Assembly: GCF_002163835.1 (NCBI RefSeq)
Contig: NZ_CP019331.1
Location: 558,001 to 622,000, forward strand
Origin: Polaribacter sp. SA4-10
Lineage (GTDB): Bacteria; Bacteroidota; Bacteroidia; Flavobacteriales; Flavobacteriaceae
Direction: 5' to 3'
DNA length: 64,000 nucleotides
Shown: positions 7,028-16,489 of the stretch, one piece after another
Numbering within the stretch: position 1 is the first letter of the stretch
Layout: the number at the start of each line of letters is the position of its first letter
Notes under the pieces: generated by a model
Seen by the model: only the letters and a program-made list of their open reading frames with translations
What the model was told of the DNA's origin: nothing
Database searches by the model: none
Translations under genes and position numbers: made by a program

Positions 7028-7834
7028 ATGAAAGTACTAGTTATCGGCGCAGGAAATATGGGACTAACCTATGCACAAGGAATGTCTAAATCAAACCTGC
7101 TCAAGAAAAAAAATATAATGGTGTTGGATACCTCTGATGAAAAATTAGAAAAGCTTCATCAAATTTCACACTTCGATGCCTTTAAAGAGCTAGAAGATTG
7201 TGTGCCAAAAGCAGATATTATTTTTATTGCTGTTAAGCCCCATCATGCGGAAGACTTATTTAAAAAGATGCATTCATTGGTTACACCCGGACAAGTTCTT
7301 GTTTCTATAATGGCGGGAGTTACTTTAGATGTTATACAGCAATTAACAGGTTTAAATAAAGTGATACGCGCAATGCCAAACTTACCTGCACAAGTAGGAA
7401 TGGGAGTAACTTCTTATGTAGCTTCATCAGATACCTCACGAATAGAATTATTAACCATAGAGAGTTTATTAAATACCACTGGAAAATCTATTCGCGTAAG
7501 TAATGAAAGCTTAATTGATGCTTCTACTGGAATTTCTGGTAGTGGTCCTGCCTATGTATTTTACTTTATGCAAAGTATGATGGAAGCGGCATTACAAATG
7601 GGGTTTTCAAAAAATGACTCTAAGGTTTTAGTTAGTCAGACTTTTACTGGTGCGATAGAACTTTTCAATCAATCTAATTTATCACCTAATTCCTGGATGG
7701 AAAAAGTTGCATCAAAAGGAGGAACTACACAAGCAGCACTAGATTCAATGGATGATAATAATGTAAGTGAATTAATTAAAGAAGCAGCATTTGCAGCTTT
7801 CACCAGAGCTGTTGAATTAGGAAAAGAAAATTAA
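7028..7834 (+). CDS. proC: Pyrroline-5-carboxylate reductase
   Basis: ProC reduces 1-pyrroline-5-carboxylate to proline with NAD(P)H. The 268 residues match family length. The Rossmann dinucleotide motif is VIGAGNMGLTYAQGM (about 4-18). The C-terminal helical domain carries the substrate motif GISGSGPAYVFYFMQSMMEAA (here about 162-182) and the ending SKGGTTQAALDSM. The next gene proB starts one base after the stop codon, so the two are co-translated. Confidence 0.95.
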   Translation: MKVLVIGAGNMGLTYAQGMSKSNLLKKKNIMVLDTSDEKLEKLHQISHFDAFKELEDCVPKADIIFIAVKPHHAEDLFKKMHSLVTPGQVLVSIMAGVTLDVIQQLTGLNKVIRAMPNLPAQVGMGVTSYVASSDTSRIELLTIESLLNTTGKSIRVSNESLIDASTGISGSGPAYVFYFMQSMMEAALQMGFSKNDSKVLVSQTFTGAIELFNQSNLSPNSWMEKVASKGGTTQAALDSMDDNNVSELIKEAAFAAFTRAVELGKEN

Positions 7835-7835
7835 T

Positions 7836-8612
7836 ATGTATAAAGAAATAATTGTTATTAAGGTGGGAACCAATGTAATGACAAATAAAGATAATAGAAT
7901 TGTAAGACCTGTATTAACAAGATTGGTTAAACAGATTGCTGAGCTCTATGAACGTGGTATTATTACCATCTTAGTATCATCAGGGTCTGTAATTGCAGGG
8001 AAAGAAGTGCTTGGAGATTCTAGTATACAAAATAAAACACAGAAAAGACAAGTGTATTCTGCTATAGGACAACCTAGATTGATGAGCCTTTATTATAAAA
8101 TCTTTAAAGACCATGGAATGAGGTGCGCACAAGTACTTCCTACCAAACGAGATTTTAGTCCAGGAATACATCGAGAAAATATGATTAGCTGTTGTGAAGG
8201 ATTGTTATCAGAAGGCGTTATTCCTATTGCAAATGAGGATGATGCTGTATCATTAACAATGTCTATGTTTTCAGATAATGATGAATTGGCGAGTCTTATT
8301 GCCAAATTAATCAATGCCGATAGGCTTATCATTCTTACAGATATTGATGGGTTATATACTGGACATCCTGATGTAGAGAGTAGTAATCTTATTCATAATG
8401 TTACTCCTAAAGAAGATTTAGAAAAATATATTAAGGATAATAATAATGATAAAAAGGAAGGAGAAGGCCGTGGCGGTATGGGATCAAAACTTATTTATGC
8501 TCAACAGACTGCTGCTCATAATATTCCAACTTTTATTGCAAATGGTAAGAGAGATAATACAATTATTGATATTATTGATGGAAAAAATATTGGAACGAAG
8601 GTGTCGCTTTAA
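7836..8612 (+). CDS. proB: Glutamate 5-kinase
   Basis: ProB phosphorylates glutamate to gamma-glutamyl phosphate, the first step of proline synthesis. The 258-residue protein consists of the amino-acid kinase domain only. IVIKVGTNVMT is the phosphate-binding start, LVSSGSVIAGKEVL is the glutamate site, and NEDDAVS and GRGGMGSKL are conserved late motifs. The C-terminal PUA domain of enterobacterial enzymes is missing, as in many Bacteroidota. It forms a two-gene operon with proC. A proA gene for the intervening step was not found nearby. Confidence 0.95.
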   Translation: MYKEIIVIKVGTNVMTNKDNRIVRPVLTRLVKQIAELYERGIITILVSSGSVIAGKEVLGDSSIQNKTQKRQVYSAIGQPRLMSLYYKIFKDHGMRCAQVLPTKRDFSPGIHRENMISCCEGLLSEGVIPIANEDDAVSLTMSMFSDNDELASLIAKLINADRLIILTDIDGLYTGHPDVESSNLIHNVTPKEDLEKYIKDNNNDKKEGEGRGGMGSKLIYAQQTAAHNIPTFIANGKRDNTIIDIIDGKNIGTKVSL

Positions 8613-8887
8613 TCAAAAAATTAGTTACACAAATGTAGTGTAAATGACCAAATAATGTTTGAATTATTTATCATATGAAATCCTTTATTTTAGCCATAGT
8701 AGATATATAACAAGCCATTTAAGGAATTTTATAAATAAAAATAAAGGCTATAAATGGAAGTAAATAATTTGTTTTGATGTTTCGCATAACTGAAATCAAT
8801 ACTTAAATAATTAGAATCAATTATATAATGATTAAATATATATGTTGTTTAATTATATTTATATAAATATAAACAAAACGTAAAGTT

Positions 8888-9115
8888 ATGGAATTAGTAA
8901 ACGAAGCACTAGAGTTTGAAAATGCAAAAATGAGCAATATGTCTACAAGTGATAGAGTGGTTGCATCAAGAGAAGCAAAGCGTCTAATACTAGCCTTGAA
9001 CGAGATTTATAAAGAGTCTAAAGACACTAGTTTAATGGATATAATGAAACGTTTAACAGTAAAGAAGAAAAGAATTGAAAAGCGTTTAAAAGGAAGGCCT
9101 GAACCTGCTTTTTAG
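8888..9115 (+). CDS. Conserved small helical protein
   Basis: The 75-residue protein is predicted fully helical and highly charged. It has the segment STSDRVVASREAKRLILALNE (here about 20-40) and a basic C-terminus MKRLTVKKKRIEKRLKGRP. It resembles a short flavobacterial family I have seen annotated as hypothetical; I know of no function. An isolated gene, preceded by a 275-bp AT-rich non-coding stretch in which I see no clear signal. Confidence 0.65.
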   Translation: MELVNEALEFENAKMSNMSTSDRVVASREAKRLILALNEIYKESKDTSLMDIMKRLTVKKKRIEKRLKGRPEPAF

Positions 9116-9447
9116 ATTATGGAATTAAATGTTATTAAGTATACAATTATAGCCCTGTTGTAAAAAATCCCCCCAACAGGATGTTTTAGAGATGGTTATT
9201 GTTTCCATATCTTTCGTGAAGCTATGATTTAATAAGAATTAGAATATACTTCTTTAGCCCTTTTAAAGCGATATGAAGTTATCTTCAATTAAAATTTTGT
9301 TGGCAGTATATTTAATATAAATATATAAAATTGAATATAGTATCAATAATTACCATAAAAGAGTGTAATTTTGGTTTTAAGAATAGTTTCCTGTTGAAAG
9401 CTTATAAAACTGTATGCTAATCGAAACTAACATCTACTAATTGTAAT
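9116..9447 (+). other. Intergenic region, no gene recognised
   Basis: 332 AT-rich bases. No coding frame, strong hairpin or shared repeat was noticed. Confidence 0.5.
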
Positions 9448-9801
9448 TTGGAAACGCTAAACATTATTTTAATTATTTTTTCGGCAATTTCTTTTTTATT
9501 TTATGGTTACAGCTGTCTGTCTTCTGATAAAATGAAGCACGAATTTCGTCGTTTTAAATTGAGTGAACTACAGCGAAAAATAACAGGTAGTCTTCAAATA
9601 ATAGGGTCAATCACGCTATTGTTAGGTATATCTTATCCTTTATTAGGAATGATTGCTACCGCAGGACTTACCATACAAATGTTACTAGGCTTTATAGTTA
9701 GGCTAAAAATTAAAGATGCTATTTTACTTTCATTACCATCATTTGCCTTTATGATTTTTAATGGCTACCTTTTTAGCTATTTCTTAAAAATTTATCTTTA
9801 G
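9448..9801 (+). CDS. DoxX-like membrane protein
   Basis: The 117-residue protein is read from a TTG start. It has four hydrophobic segments (about 5-22, 48-66, 70-86, 93-113) and the loop DKMKHEFRRFKLSELQRKITG, which in DoxX-like proteins precedes helix two. The family sits in the inner membrane and is loosely linked to quinone or redox metabolism; the activity of this subgroup is unknown. It converges tail to tail, one base apart, with another DoxX-like gene at the end of the photolyase operon. Confidence 0.7.
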   Translation: METLNIILIIFSAISFLFYGYSCLSSDKMKHEFRRFKLSELQRKITGSLQIIGSITLLLGISYPLLGMIATAGLTIQMLLGFIVRLKIKDAILLSLPSFAFMIFNGYLFSYFLKIYL

Positions 9802-9802
9802 T

Positions 9803-10168
9803 CTATTGCACTAGTGCAACTATTAGAGACAATGTAAAAAATATAAATGCGGGTAAAGACTTTTTAATTGGGTCACTTATCTTTAGATGCATCAGTATTG
9901 CTACAAACATTAAAAATGCGATTCCAAATGCTGAAGGAACTTCTAGTTTATCATAATAAATTGATGCCAAAAGCCCTAATGATAAAATTACTTTTAAGCT
10001 ACCAACAAAATACATAACCCATTCTGGTAAACCATAAGATTCAAATTCTTCTTTCATATTATCCGCATTGTTTCCTCGCCACGCAGTAGCTTGTTTGAAA
10101 CGAAAAAGCCATACGTTTATAATACTCCCGGCTATAATAATTTTAATTATACTAATAAGATATTCCAT
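9803..10168 (-). CDS. DoxX-like membrane protein, end of photolyase operon
   Basis: The 121-residue protein has four transmembrane segments and the family's polar loop (NNADNMKEEFESYGLPEWVMY, about 33-53) between helices one and two. It is the last gene of the minus-strand light-damage cluster, 63 bp behind the FAD oxidoreductase. Related DoxX genes commonly sit in flavobacterial photolyase clusters, so a role in membrane redox chemistry under light stress is a reasonable guess. Confidence 0.7.
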   Translation of the reverse strand: MEYLISIIKIIIAGSIINVWLFRFKQATAWRGNNADNMKEEFESYGLPEWVMYFVGSLKVILSLGLLASIYYDKLEVPSAFGIAFLMFVAILMHLKISDPIKKSLPAFIFFTLSLIVALVQ

Positions 10169-10231
10169 ACTATTATTTAAATAAGTTAATTGTTATTTTC
10201 AGTTTATTAATTCTGAATCTTCTTTACTAAA

Positions 10232-11491
10232 TTAGTTAATTTTTACTTCAGATGCTATGGTTTGTATGATATTTAAAGCAGCTTTTTCACCTGAAATCAT
10301 TGCTGCATTTAATGACCCATTTAATTGGGTGTCTCCCGCAAGAAAGATACGATTAGTTATTTTAGTTTCAGAGGGAAGCATTTCATATTTTAATCCATTT
10401 AATTTGGGCAATGCTTTTGGTATTGCGTACTGCTTTATAAAGCTACACGAATCTATTCCACAATAGTGTTCTAATTCTTTTTGAACACGTATTTTTAATA
10501 CTTCCTGAGATAAACCATGTTCCTTTACAACGGTAACAGATAATAATTCCTTTTTTCCTACTGAGTTTGATAAAATACTCGTGTGGTAGAATATGTTATT
10601 TATAAGCGCATCACTGTCTGCTATCAATCCAATAAGCGGTTTTGTAATCGTTCTGGTATTGGTTTCAAAATAGAGCGTATCACAAGATTTCCATTCCGTC
10701 TCTTGGTTTTTTAGATTTGCTATAAGTTGGCTAGCTTCTGTTGCAATAATTGTAAAATGACTTTTTAGTTCAGTGCCATCTTCAAGTATTATTTTACCCT
10801 CTTCTACAGACTTTACTTTTGTGTTAAACTGAAATGTAGTTTGTTTCAAATTCGCTTTTAATTGCTTCGGAATGGCTTCAATACCACCTTTAGGTACTGT
10901 CGCAAATCCTTCTCCAAACATTTTATAGACAAATTCAAACATCCTACTTGATGTTTCTAATTCTGGTTCTAAAAAGATACCACTAAAGAAAGGGGTAAAG
11001 AATTGAGAAATCATTTCTTCAGAAAAACCAAAATCTAATAAATATTGAAGTGTCGTTTTTTCAGTTTTATCAAAAATTTCCGCAAGTGTTGTTTTCTTTA
11101 AAAGATGATTTAGCTTCAATATTTTTAATTTATCTGAAAAATTTCCTATCCCAGATAATAAGGTTGGAAAAAGTAAGGCTATATTTCGTAAGGGATCTCC
11201 AATAGTTTTTTGGTTACCATTACTAAATATAGTAGCACCAGGAAGAAAATGTTGTAATTCCAAAGCTTCAAAATTTAAATATTTTTGAGCACTTGGGTAG
11301 GCGGTAAGCAATACTTGAAATCCGTGATCTAATTGATAGCCATTAATAACATCTGTTTTAACTCTTCCACCAACACGATCTGTTGCTTCAATGATAGTGG
11401 GTTTGTACCCATTATCTTCTAAGACTTTTGCGGCTATTAGTCCGCTTACTCCAGCGCCTATAATATGTATTTTATATTCTTTTTTATTCAT
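10232..11491 (-). CDS. NAD(P)/FAD-dependent oxidoreductase (amine oxidase-like)
   Basis: The 419-residue flavoprotein has the N-terminal FAD dinucleotide motif IIGAGVSGLIAAKVLEDNGY, then ATDRVGGRVKTD, and the C-terminal FAD motif RIFLAGDTQLNGSLNAAMISGE. These are the marks of the protoporphyrinogen oxidase/phytoene desaturase/monoamine oxidase superfamily. The LDHGFQVLLTAYPSA segment is typical of the desaturase-like branch. The substrate is unknown. It lies in the photolyase operon between an unknown gene and DoxX, which hints at a pigment or lipid substrate relevant to light exposure. Confidence 0.85.
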   Translation of the reverse strand: MNKKEYKIHIIGAGVSGLIAAKVLEDNGYKPTIIEATDRVGGRVKTDVINGYQLDHGFQVLLTAYPSAQKYLNFEALELQHFLPGATIFSNGNQKTIGDPLRNIALLFPTLLSGIGNFSDKLKILKLNHLLKKTTLAEIFDKTEKTTLQYLLDFGFSEEMISQFFTPFFSGIFLEPELETSSRMFEFVYKMFGEGFATVPKGGIEAIPKQLKANLKQTTFQFNTKVKSVEEGKIILEDGTELKSHFTIIATEASQLIANLKNQETEWKSCDTLYFETNTRTITKPLIGLIADSDALINNIFYHTSILSNSVGKKELLSVTVVKEHGLSQEVLKIRVQKELEHYCGIDSCSFIKQYAIPKALPKLNGLKYEMLPSETKITNRIFLAGDTQLNGSLNAAMISGEKAALNIIQTIASEVKIN

Positions 11492-11559
11492 ACGTAATTG
11501 ATTAATAATAAATAAAAATGCTTTAGCTAATTTAAGTTTTTTTCTATTGGTTTTTTATT

Positions 11560-11985
11560 TTATGAATCATAATAAGAAAGATTTAAATATTCATTTTTTA
11601 TAGCAATCATTTTATCAATAAATTTTTTATTAGTACTGTAGTTCTTGTTTTTTAAAAATTGGATACAATTTCCATTGGCATGAATACTAAAAAATTGAGA
11701 GTTGTAAATAACCAATCGGTAGTATGGAATAATCCAAGAGAAACGCTCTAACTTACTTGTATAATGTACAATAATACCTCTTGGGCGAAGTTCTATATTG
11801 CCGTAATCTATTTCTCCAAATTTTAATTTTCCAAGATCTAATTTTGGACTTTTTGATTTAATAATTAATCTACTTGAGCCAATTCCTCCTTGTTTTATTC
11901 GTTCTATAAAGCGAAACGATTTTCCTACAAGCAATAGACTCTGTTGATTATAATCTTCATTTTTATAGGTTGTATCAAATACCAT
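11560..11985 (-). CDS. Hypothetical protein in photolyase operon
   Basis: The 141-residue soluble protein is beta-rich in the first 110 residues (LRPRGIIVHYTSKLERFSWIIPYYRLVIYN) with a C-terminal helix. The pattern recalls small PH-like or DUF proteins that accompany photolyases in Flavobacteriaceae, but no family was recognised. It begins 10 bp after the photolyase-related gene 11996-13480 and is likely co-transcribed. Confidence 0.6.
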   Translation of the reverse strand: MVFDTTYKNEDYNQQSLLLVGKSFRFIERIKQGGIGSSRLIIKSKSPKLDLGKLKFGEIDYGNIELRPRGIIVHYTSKLERFSWIIPYYRLVIYNSQFFSIHANGNCIQFLKNKNYSTNKKFIDKMIAIKNEYLNLSYYDS

Positions 11986-11995
11986 TGTTTTTTAT

Positions 11996-13480
11996 TTAGA
12001 GGGTTAAACTTTGTAAATATTTTTCACCATTTTCAATATGCTGTTGTCTTTTTTCTTGTGGCATTTTATCAAACATAGAAACCAACATACCTAATCTTGG
12101 ATTTTTCTTAAAGAAATCGCGGTGTGTATCCATAAATCGCCAAAATAATCCATCCCAAACGACCTGCCATTCGCCTTTCTTATAATTGCTCATTTTCATT
12201 AAGTAGTTACTACCACTTATATAGGGTTTCGAAGCCATTAATCCGCCATCTGCAAACTGACTCATTCCATATACATTTGGCACCATTACCCAATCATAAC
12301 TATCTATAAAAAGTTCCATAAACCAACGGTATACTTCGTCTGGATCAAATTCGCAAAGCATCATAAAATTGCCCAACACCATTAAGCGTTCTATGTGATG
12401 GCAATAACCTGTTTCTAGTGTTTTTTTAATGGTTTGATCTATTGGGTAAATCCCTGTTGTTCCATCATAAAATGACTTCGGAATTTTTTTAGTGAATCCC
12501 CAAAAATTACGAGTCCGTTCATCGCTTCCTCTGCTTTCATACATACCACGTATAAACTCGCGCCAACCTATTATTTGACGCACAAAACCTTCTAATGAAT
12601 TGATAGGGATATTATTTGCTTTCGCAAAAGTGATACTTTGTTCAATGATTTCTTTCGGAGTTATTAATCCCACATTTATCATTGGTGTTAATACACTATG
12701 ATTTAATATAGAATTCTCTGCTATAATAGCATCTTCATAGGTCCCAAATTCTAAGAAACGTTGTTCTAAAAACTGCTGAAACCATTGTTTAGAGGTCTTA
12801 AAATTTGTTGGATATAAAGAGTTCTCACTGAGTTGGCCAATATTTTTTGAGAAGTTTTTATTTACATAATCAAGCGCTTCTTTGTAAAAGGAATCAACAT
12901 CTGGAAACTGAATTGCTGGTGGTATCTTTTTTGCAGGATATTTTTTTCTATTTTCAGTATCAAAAGTCCATTTTCCGCCAGTTGGCTTTCCGTCTGAATC
13001 AATAAGAATATGTCTTTTATTTCTTTGATCTGTATAAAAAGACGTTTGATGGTATTTCTTTTTATCACTTCTGAAAAAAGGCTGTAAATCTTCTTTCGTA
13101 TTTAAGAATAATGGCGAATCAAAGACGGTTCTTTCAATAGTATTAGCAGTACAACCTTTCTCAATTCTTTTCTGAAGCCAATTATCTACAGGATCTATAT
13201 AGTTAATATGGGTAATGCCTTTCGATTTTAAAAACGGAATTAGCTCTCGCACATCTGAAACAGTATCTATTGATTCTACATAGACAACTTCACTATTTTT
13301 AGAAGCTAAAAAAGCTTCGTAATGTTTCATTGTGGCTCTATGATAGGCTATTTTCTGTTTGTGAAAGTTAAATTGCTTAAAGAATAAAAATTCTTCAATA
13401 ATATATACAGGAAAACCATTCTCTAAAAGTGGAGAGGCTTCAAAAAGTTGATGCGGAAAAATTAGATTTACTTTTTTCAT
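11996..13480 (-). CDS. Photolyase-related protein (PhrB/FeS-BCP family) lacking cluster cysteines
   Basis: The 494-residue protein belongs to the deoxyribodipyrimidine photolyase-related family (PF04244), whose members such as Agrobacterium PhrB repair (6-4) photoproducts. The start MKKVNLIFPHQLFE is the family's N-terminal motif. GYCHHIERLMVLGNFMML (about 360-377) is the active-site HHIxRL box. PNVYGMSQFADGG and ASKPYISGSNYL mark the FAD-binding C-terminal domain. Known members hold a 4Fe-4S cluster on four cysteines; this protein has only three cysteines in total, none at the expected places (the usual CxxC region reads SNYKKGEWQVVW). Its ATG directly precedes the stop of the DUF2256 gene on the minus-strand map, with no gap. 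Confidence 0.85.
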   Translation of the reverse strand: MKKVNLIFPHQLFEASPLLENGFPVYIIEEFLFFKQFNFHKQKIAYHRATMKHYEAFLASKNSEVVYVESIDTVSDVRELIPFLKSKGITHINYIDPVDNWLQKRIEKGCTANTIERTVFDSPLFLNTKEDLQPFFRSDKKKYHQTSFYTDQRNKRHILIDSDGKPTGGKWTFDTENRKKYPAKKIPPAIQFPDVDSFYKEALDYVNKNFSKNIGQLSENSLYPTNFKTSKQWFQQFLEQRFLEFGTYEDAIIAENSILNHSVLTPMINVGLITPKEIIEQSITFAKANNIPINSLEGFVRQIIGWREFIRGMYESRGSDERTRNFWGFTKKIPKSFYDGTTGIYPIDQTIKKTLETGYCHHIERLMVLGNFMMLCEFDPDEVYRWFMELFIDSYDWVMVPNVYGMSQFADGGLMASKPYISGSNYLMKMSNYKKGEWQVVWDGLFWRFMDTHRDFFKKNPRLGMLVSMFDKMPQEKRQQHIENGEKYLQSLTL

Positions 13481-13612
13481 TTATGTTTTATGTCTTCTAC
13501 AACGTTCACTGCAATATTTTACTTCTTCCCAATTCTTTTCCCATTTTTTACGCCATGTAAAAGGTCTGTCGCAGACCACACATATCTTTTGTGGTAAATT
13601 GGCTTTTTTCAT
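13481..13612 (-). CDS. DUF2256 family zinc-ribbon-like protein
   Basis: The 43-residue protein carries [20 protein letters not shown] and [10 protein letters not shown]. The two CxxC-type pairs (CVVC and CSERC) form a small zinc-ribbon-like fold characteristic of DUF2256, which is almost always found beside photolyase/cryptochrome genes. Its ATG overlaps the TGA of the upstream photolyase by four bases (ATGA), and it ends directly before the next photolyase-related gene. Function unknown; a DNA- or RNA-contacting accessory is possible. Confidence 0.9.
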   Translation of the reverse strand: MKKANLPQKICVVCDRPFTWRKKWEKNWEEVKYCSERCRRHKT

Positions 13613-15069
13613 CGTCTTTTATTTACGTGTGTTGCTAAAATGCTCTTTTTTTCAGCGTTAACTGCCGGATGCTTTTTATGTCCCCAAATTTTATCTCTTG
13701 CCATTTTAGCACTTGCTTTAAGATCAACTATTGGCAATGGGTAATCTACACCAATGGTTACACCACAAAAGGTTTGTTCCATATCACTCATTGTCCAAGG
13801 TTCATGAATATACCTTTCTGGAACATTCTCTAATTCAGGAATCCATTTTTTAATGAATAGCCCTTTAGCATCGTGCTCTTCAGAATTTTTTACAGGATTA
13901 TAAAGTCGTACGGTGTTAATGCCTGTGGTTCCTGCTTGCATTTGAAATTGTGGATAGTGAATACCAGGTTCATAATCTAAAAACTGACGTGCTAAATGAT
14001 ACACACCCTCTCGCCAATCTTGATCTAAATTTAAAGTTAAAAAAGAAACAACCATGGCACGCATTCTAAAATTAATCCAACCTGTTTGTTCAACAGCACG
14101 CATACAAGCATCTATTAAGGGATAACCTGTTTGTCCTGTTTTCCAAGCTTTAATATCTGTTTCGTTCTTTTTGTGCGCTAACAATTCGTACCCTTTATTA
14201 ATACATAACGTTTCATAGCTGCATGCTACTTCAAATTTTTGAATAAAATGACAATGCCAATGCAAACGAGTTAGCATTCCAGAAAAGGCGCGATTGTTTG
14301 CTGTTCCATTTGGATGTGTGCCTACAAAATGAAACACTTGCTTGATACTTATATTTCCCCAAGCAAAATAGGGAGACAATCTACTACAAGCGATTCTACT
14401 TTCTGTAGGTTTAGAAATATGCCTATGATAATTAAAGCCTCTTTTTTGAGCAAAAGACTTCAGATAACGCCATGCATTTTCTTCTCCTGCAGGTTGATAG
14501 TGTTTGGGATAGTTTTCTAATTTAGAAACTAATTGGGAAGGTACTACATAGGAATGTTCTAGTGTATTTAGTTCTGAAACTGAATAGCTGTTTTTTATAA
14601 TAGGCGCGTGCATGGTAGCGTGCCATCGCTTATTCCAAGTATCTCTGTTTTTAAGTCCTCTTATAATACCATCGCGCTGACTTTCTTTCCAAACAATGTT
14701 CCTATTATCACAAAATTGTTTGATTTGTTTATCCCGTTTCCAAGTGGTTTTTGTACCACTTTCTTGATAGCTAAAAAGTTGTTGAATAGTGTAATTTTTA
14801 TTCAGAAAAGTAAAGATCTCTATGGCTTCTCCATAAAAGACATCAACACAACGATTATACTCTTTTAAGCGGTTATTAAGTGATTGTATAGAATGATATA
14901 CAAACTGTAAATGCCTTGGACTTGTATCGGGATATGCTATAATACTGGGTTCAAAAAGGTAGATAATAAGATACGGAATGCCTGCTTGTTCTGCTTTATG
15001 TAAAGGTTCGTGATCTTGCAATCGCAAGTCCCGTTTTAACCAAACTATATTTATGGGTTTTGTGTTCAA
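13609..15069 (-). CDS. Cryptochrome/deoxyribodipyrimidine photolyase
   Basis: The 486-residue flavoprotein uses light to split pyrimidine dimers or acts as a blue-light sensor. The N-terminal antenna domain begins [15 protein letters not shown]. The FAD-binding domain contains [31 protein letters not shown], and [19 protein letters not shown], where many photolyases have the DWEPGxxYxxxQWxxG motif. It lacks the usual GNWGWVAG box. The TTG start overlaps the TGA of the upstream gene by four bases, a sign of coupled translation; no in-frame ATG lies nearby. Confidence 0.9.
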   Translation of the reverse strand: MNTKPINIVWLKRDLRLQDHEPLHKAEQAGIPYLIIYLFEPSIIAYPDTSPRHLQFVYHSIQSLNNRLKEYNRCVDVFYGEAIEIFTFLNKNYTIQQLFSYQESGTKTTWKRDKQIKQFCDNRNIVWKESQRDGIIRGLKNRDTWNKRWHATMHAPIIKNSYSVSELNTLEHSYVVPSQLVSKLENYPKHYQPAGEENAWRYLKSFAQKRGFNYHRHISKPTESRIACSRLSPYFAWGNISIKQVFHFVGTHPNGTANNRAFSGMLTRLHWHCHFIQKFEVACSYETLCINKGYELLAHKKNETDIKAWKTGQTGYPLIDACMRAVEQTGWINFRMRAMVVSFLTLNLDQDWREGVYHLARQFLDYEPGIHYPQFQMQAGTTGINTVRLYNPVKNSEEHDAKGLFIKKWIPELENVPERYIHEPWTMSDMEQTFCGVTIGVDYPLPIVDLKASAKMARDKIWGHKKHPAVNAEKKSILATHVNKRR

Positions 15070-16157
15070 AATGTAATTTCCTTTTTACACTTTTTCCAAA
15101 AAGAAAAGAAAGAAGGGGAGTAGCCTTTTACAGAAAATAGCCAATCTCTTTGCGTCTCAATACCTTGGTAATGTTTGTTTAAAGGATGTTCTTTGTAATA
15201 GATACTTTCTAAATCATAGGTGGTTTTAAGCGCATCGAATTCTCCCACAAATAGTTGGATATTTTCTATATTTTTTGAAAGACCAATTATAAAATTAATC
15301 GTGTTTTGAGATACTGGATAGTCTTCAAAATGCGAAGGGGCTAATAAAAGAACGCGATTTGCTGTTTGTTCTTTTTTCCAATTTGGGTCTAAGTTGTAGA
15401 AATTATAAATAAGCGTAGGTAGCTCTTTATTTATACGTATCGGTTTTGGTGCTGGAAGCGGCGTTTTTAATTCTAATGTTTCTGAAGGTAACAATACAGT
15501 AGGTATTGTTAAGTTTTCAAAATCATCATAAGATACATCTAAAAAAGTGCCCGTTTGGTCACTATAACAAAAGGTATTAATGTTTTCTTGATTTGCATAA
15601 TACTTTTTATTGCTATTTGCTCCTGCAACCCATTGCCAGCTTAACGCATTGCTAGCCCAATCTGCATCTAATAAATGATAGTACATCCATTTTGCTGGAT
15701 GTTTCCAGTGATTTTGACCAATGTTACAAGCAATAGAAGCCATGTACATTCTTAAATGATTATGAAGGTAGCCTGTTTTGTAAAACTGTTCAATGCTATT
15801 GTCTATGGCTATAATACCCGTATTCGCATTTGCTAAATTTCTGGAAATTCCGTTGGTTACAACTGGAGTTTGAGTATGTTTTATATCTTGATTTATAGCA
15901 TCTCCTTTAGCAATCCAAACCTGTTGCCAATAATCTCGCCACGCGAGCTCTTGAATAAATTTTAAGATAGTACTTGGATGAAAATTACGTTTTAATAATT
16001 CTTGGTAAACAAATTTTGTAGAAATAACACCACGAGAAATATACGGCGATAAGTAACTTACAGCACCATCTATATAATTTCTAGATTTGCCATAACCAAC
16101 AGGGTCTATAGTTGCTATTCTATCTAATATCTCATCAAATTCTGTTGGAAAATACAT
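15066..16157 (-). CDS. Photolyase FAD-domain protein without N-terminal antenna domain
   Basis: The 363-residue protein has a first part (about 1-215) that aligns by eye with the FAD-binding domain of cryptochromes/photolyases: SYLSPYISRGVIS, QELAWRDYWQQVW, TGYLHNHLRMYMAS and WQWVAGANSNKKYYANQENIN. The usual N-terminal Rossmann antenna domain is absent. Instead, residues about 240-363 form an alpha/beta region (ANRVLLLAPSHFEDYPVS, IENIQLFVGEFDALK) that could be a relocated antenna-like domain. It precedes a full photolyase with a 4-bp overlap. The activity is unknown; it may be a repair enzyme, a sensor or a partner of the neighbours. Confidence 0.8.
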   Translation of the reverse strand: MYFPTEFDEILDRIATIDPVGYGKSRNYIDGAVSYLSPYISRGVISTKFVYQELLKRNFHPSTILKFIQELAWRDYWQQVWIAKGDAINQDIKHTQTPVVTNGISRNLANANTGIIAIDNSIEQFYKTGYLHNHLRMYMASIACNIGQNHWKHPAKWMYYHLLDADWASNALSWQWVAGANSNKKYYANQENINTFCYSDQTGTFLDVSYDDFENLTIPTVLLPSETLELKTPLPAPKPIRINKELPTLIYNFYNLDPNWKKEQTANRVLLLAPSHFEDYPVSQNTINFIIGLSKNIENIQLFVGEFDALKTTYDLESIYYKEHPLNKHYQGIETQRDWLFSVKGYSPSFFSFWKKCKKEITF

Positions 16158-16180
16158 TTTTTTATTTGTCTCATTTTGTG

Positions 16181-16489
16181 TTAACGTTTGCTAATTTTAT
16201 TACCAGAAATAGCGCGTTGTCTTGTGCATTTAAAACGAGTAATATCTTGGCTTCGTTTTGCTAAATGTTTTGTGCTTACACCACTATTTACACGTTTTCT
16301 CCAACGTTTAAAACTAGCCTCTTTTAGATTACCACGCATTAACTTAATCACCTCTTTTTCTGGAATAGCAAACTGAAATTTTATCGCTTCAAAAGGGGTT
16401 CTGTCTTCCCAAGCCATTTCTATAATGCGGTCTAATTGTCTTTCTGTAAAGCTATTTTCTTGTATAATTTCTAAACTACTTTTTCCCAT
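16181..16489 (-). CDS. TIGR03643/DUF2805 family protein
   Basis: The 102-residue basic protein contains FTERQLDRIIEMAWEDRTPF and PEKEVIKLMRGNLKEASFKRWR, the TIGR03643 signature. It has a helix-turn-helix-like core and a Lys/Arg-rich tail suited to nucleic-acid contact. The family regularly sits in photolyase/cryptochrome clusters. The start overlaps the DUF2452 gene by 19 bases. Function unknown. Confidence 0.85.
   Translation of the reverse strand: MGKSSLEIIQENSFTERQLDRIIEMAWEDRTPFEAIKFQFAIPEKEVIKLMRGNLKEASFKRWRKRVNSGVSTKHLAKRSQDITRFKCTRQRAISGNKISKR

Noticed and set aside
8446..8643. Plus-strand frame overlapping the proB end
   Set aside because: Out of frame with proB and without protein-like features.
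9116..9447. A proA gene after proB
   Set aside because: No frame with gamma-glutamyl phosphate reductase motifs exists between proB and the DoxX gene.
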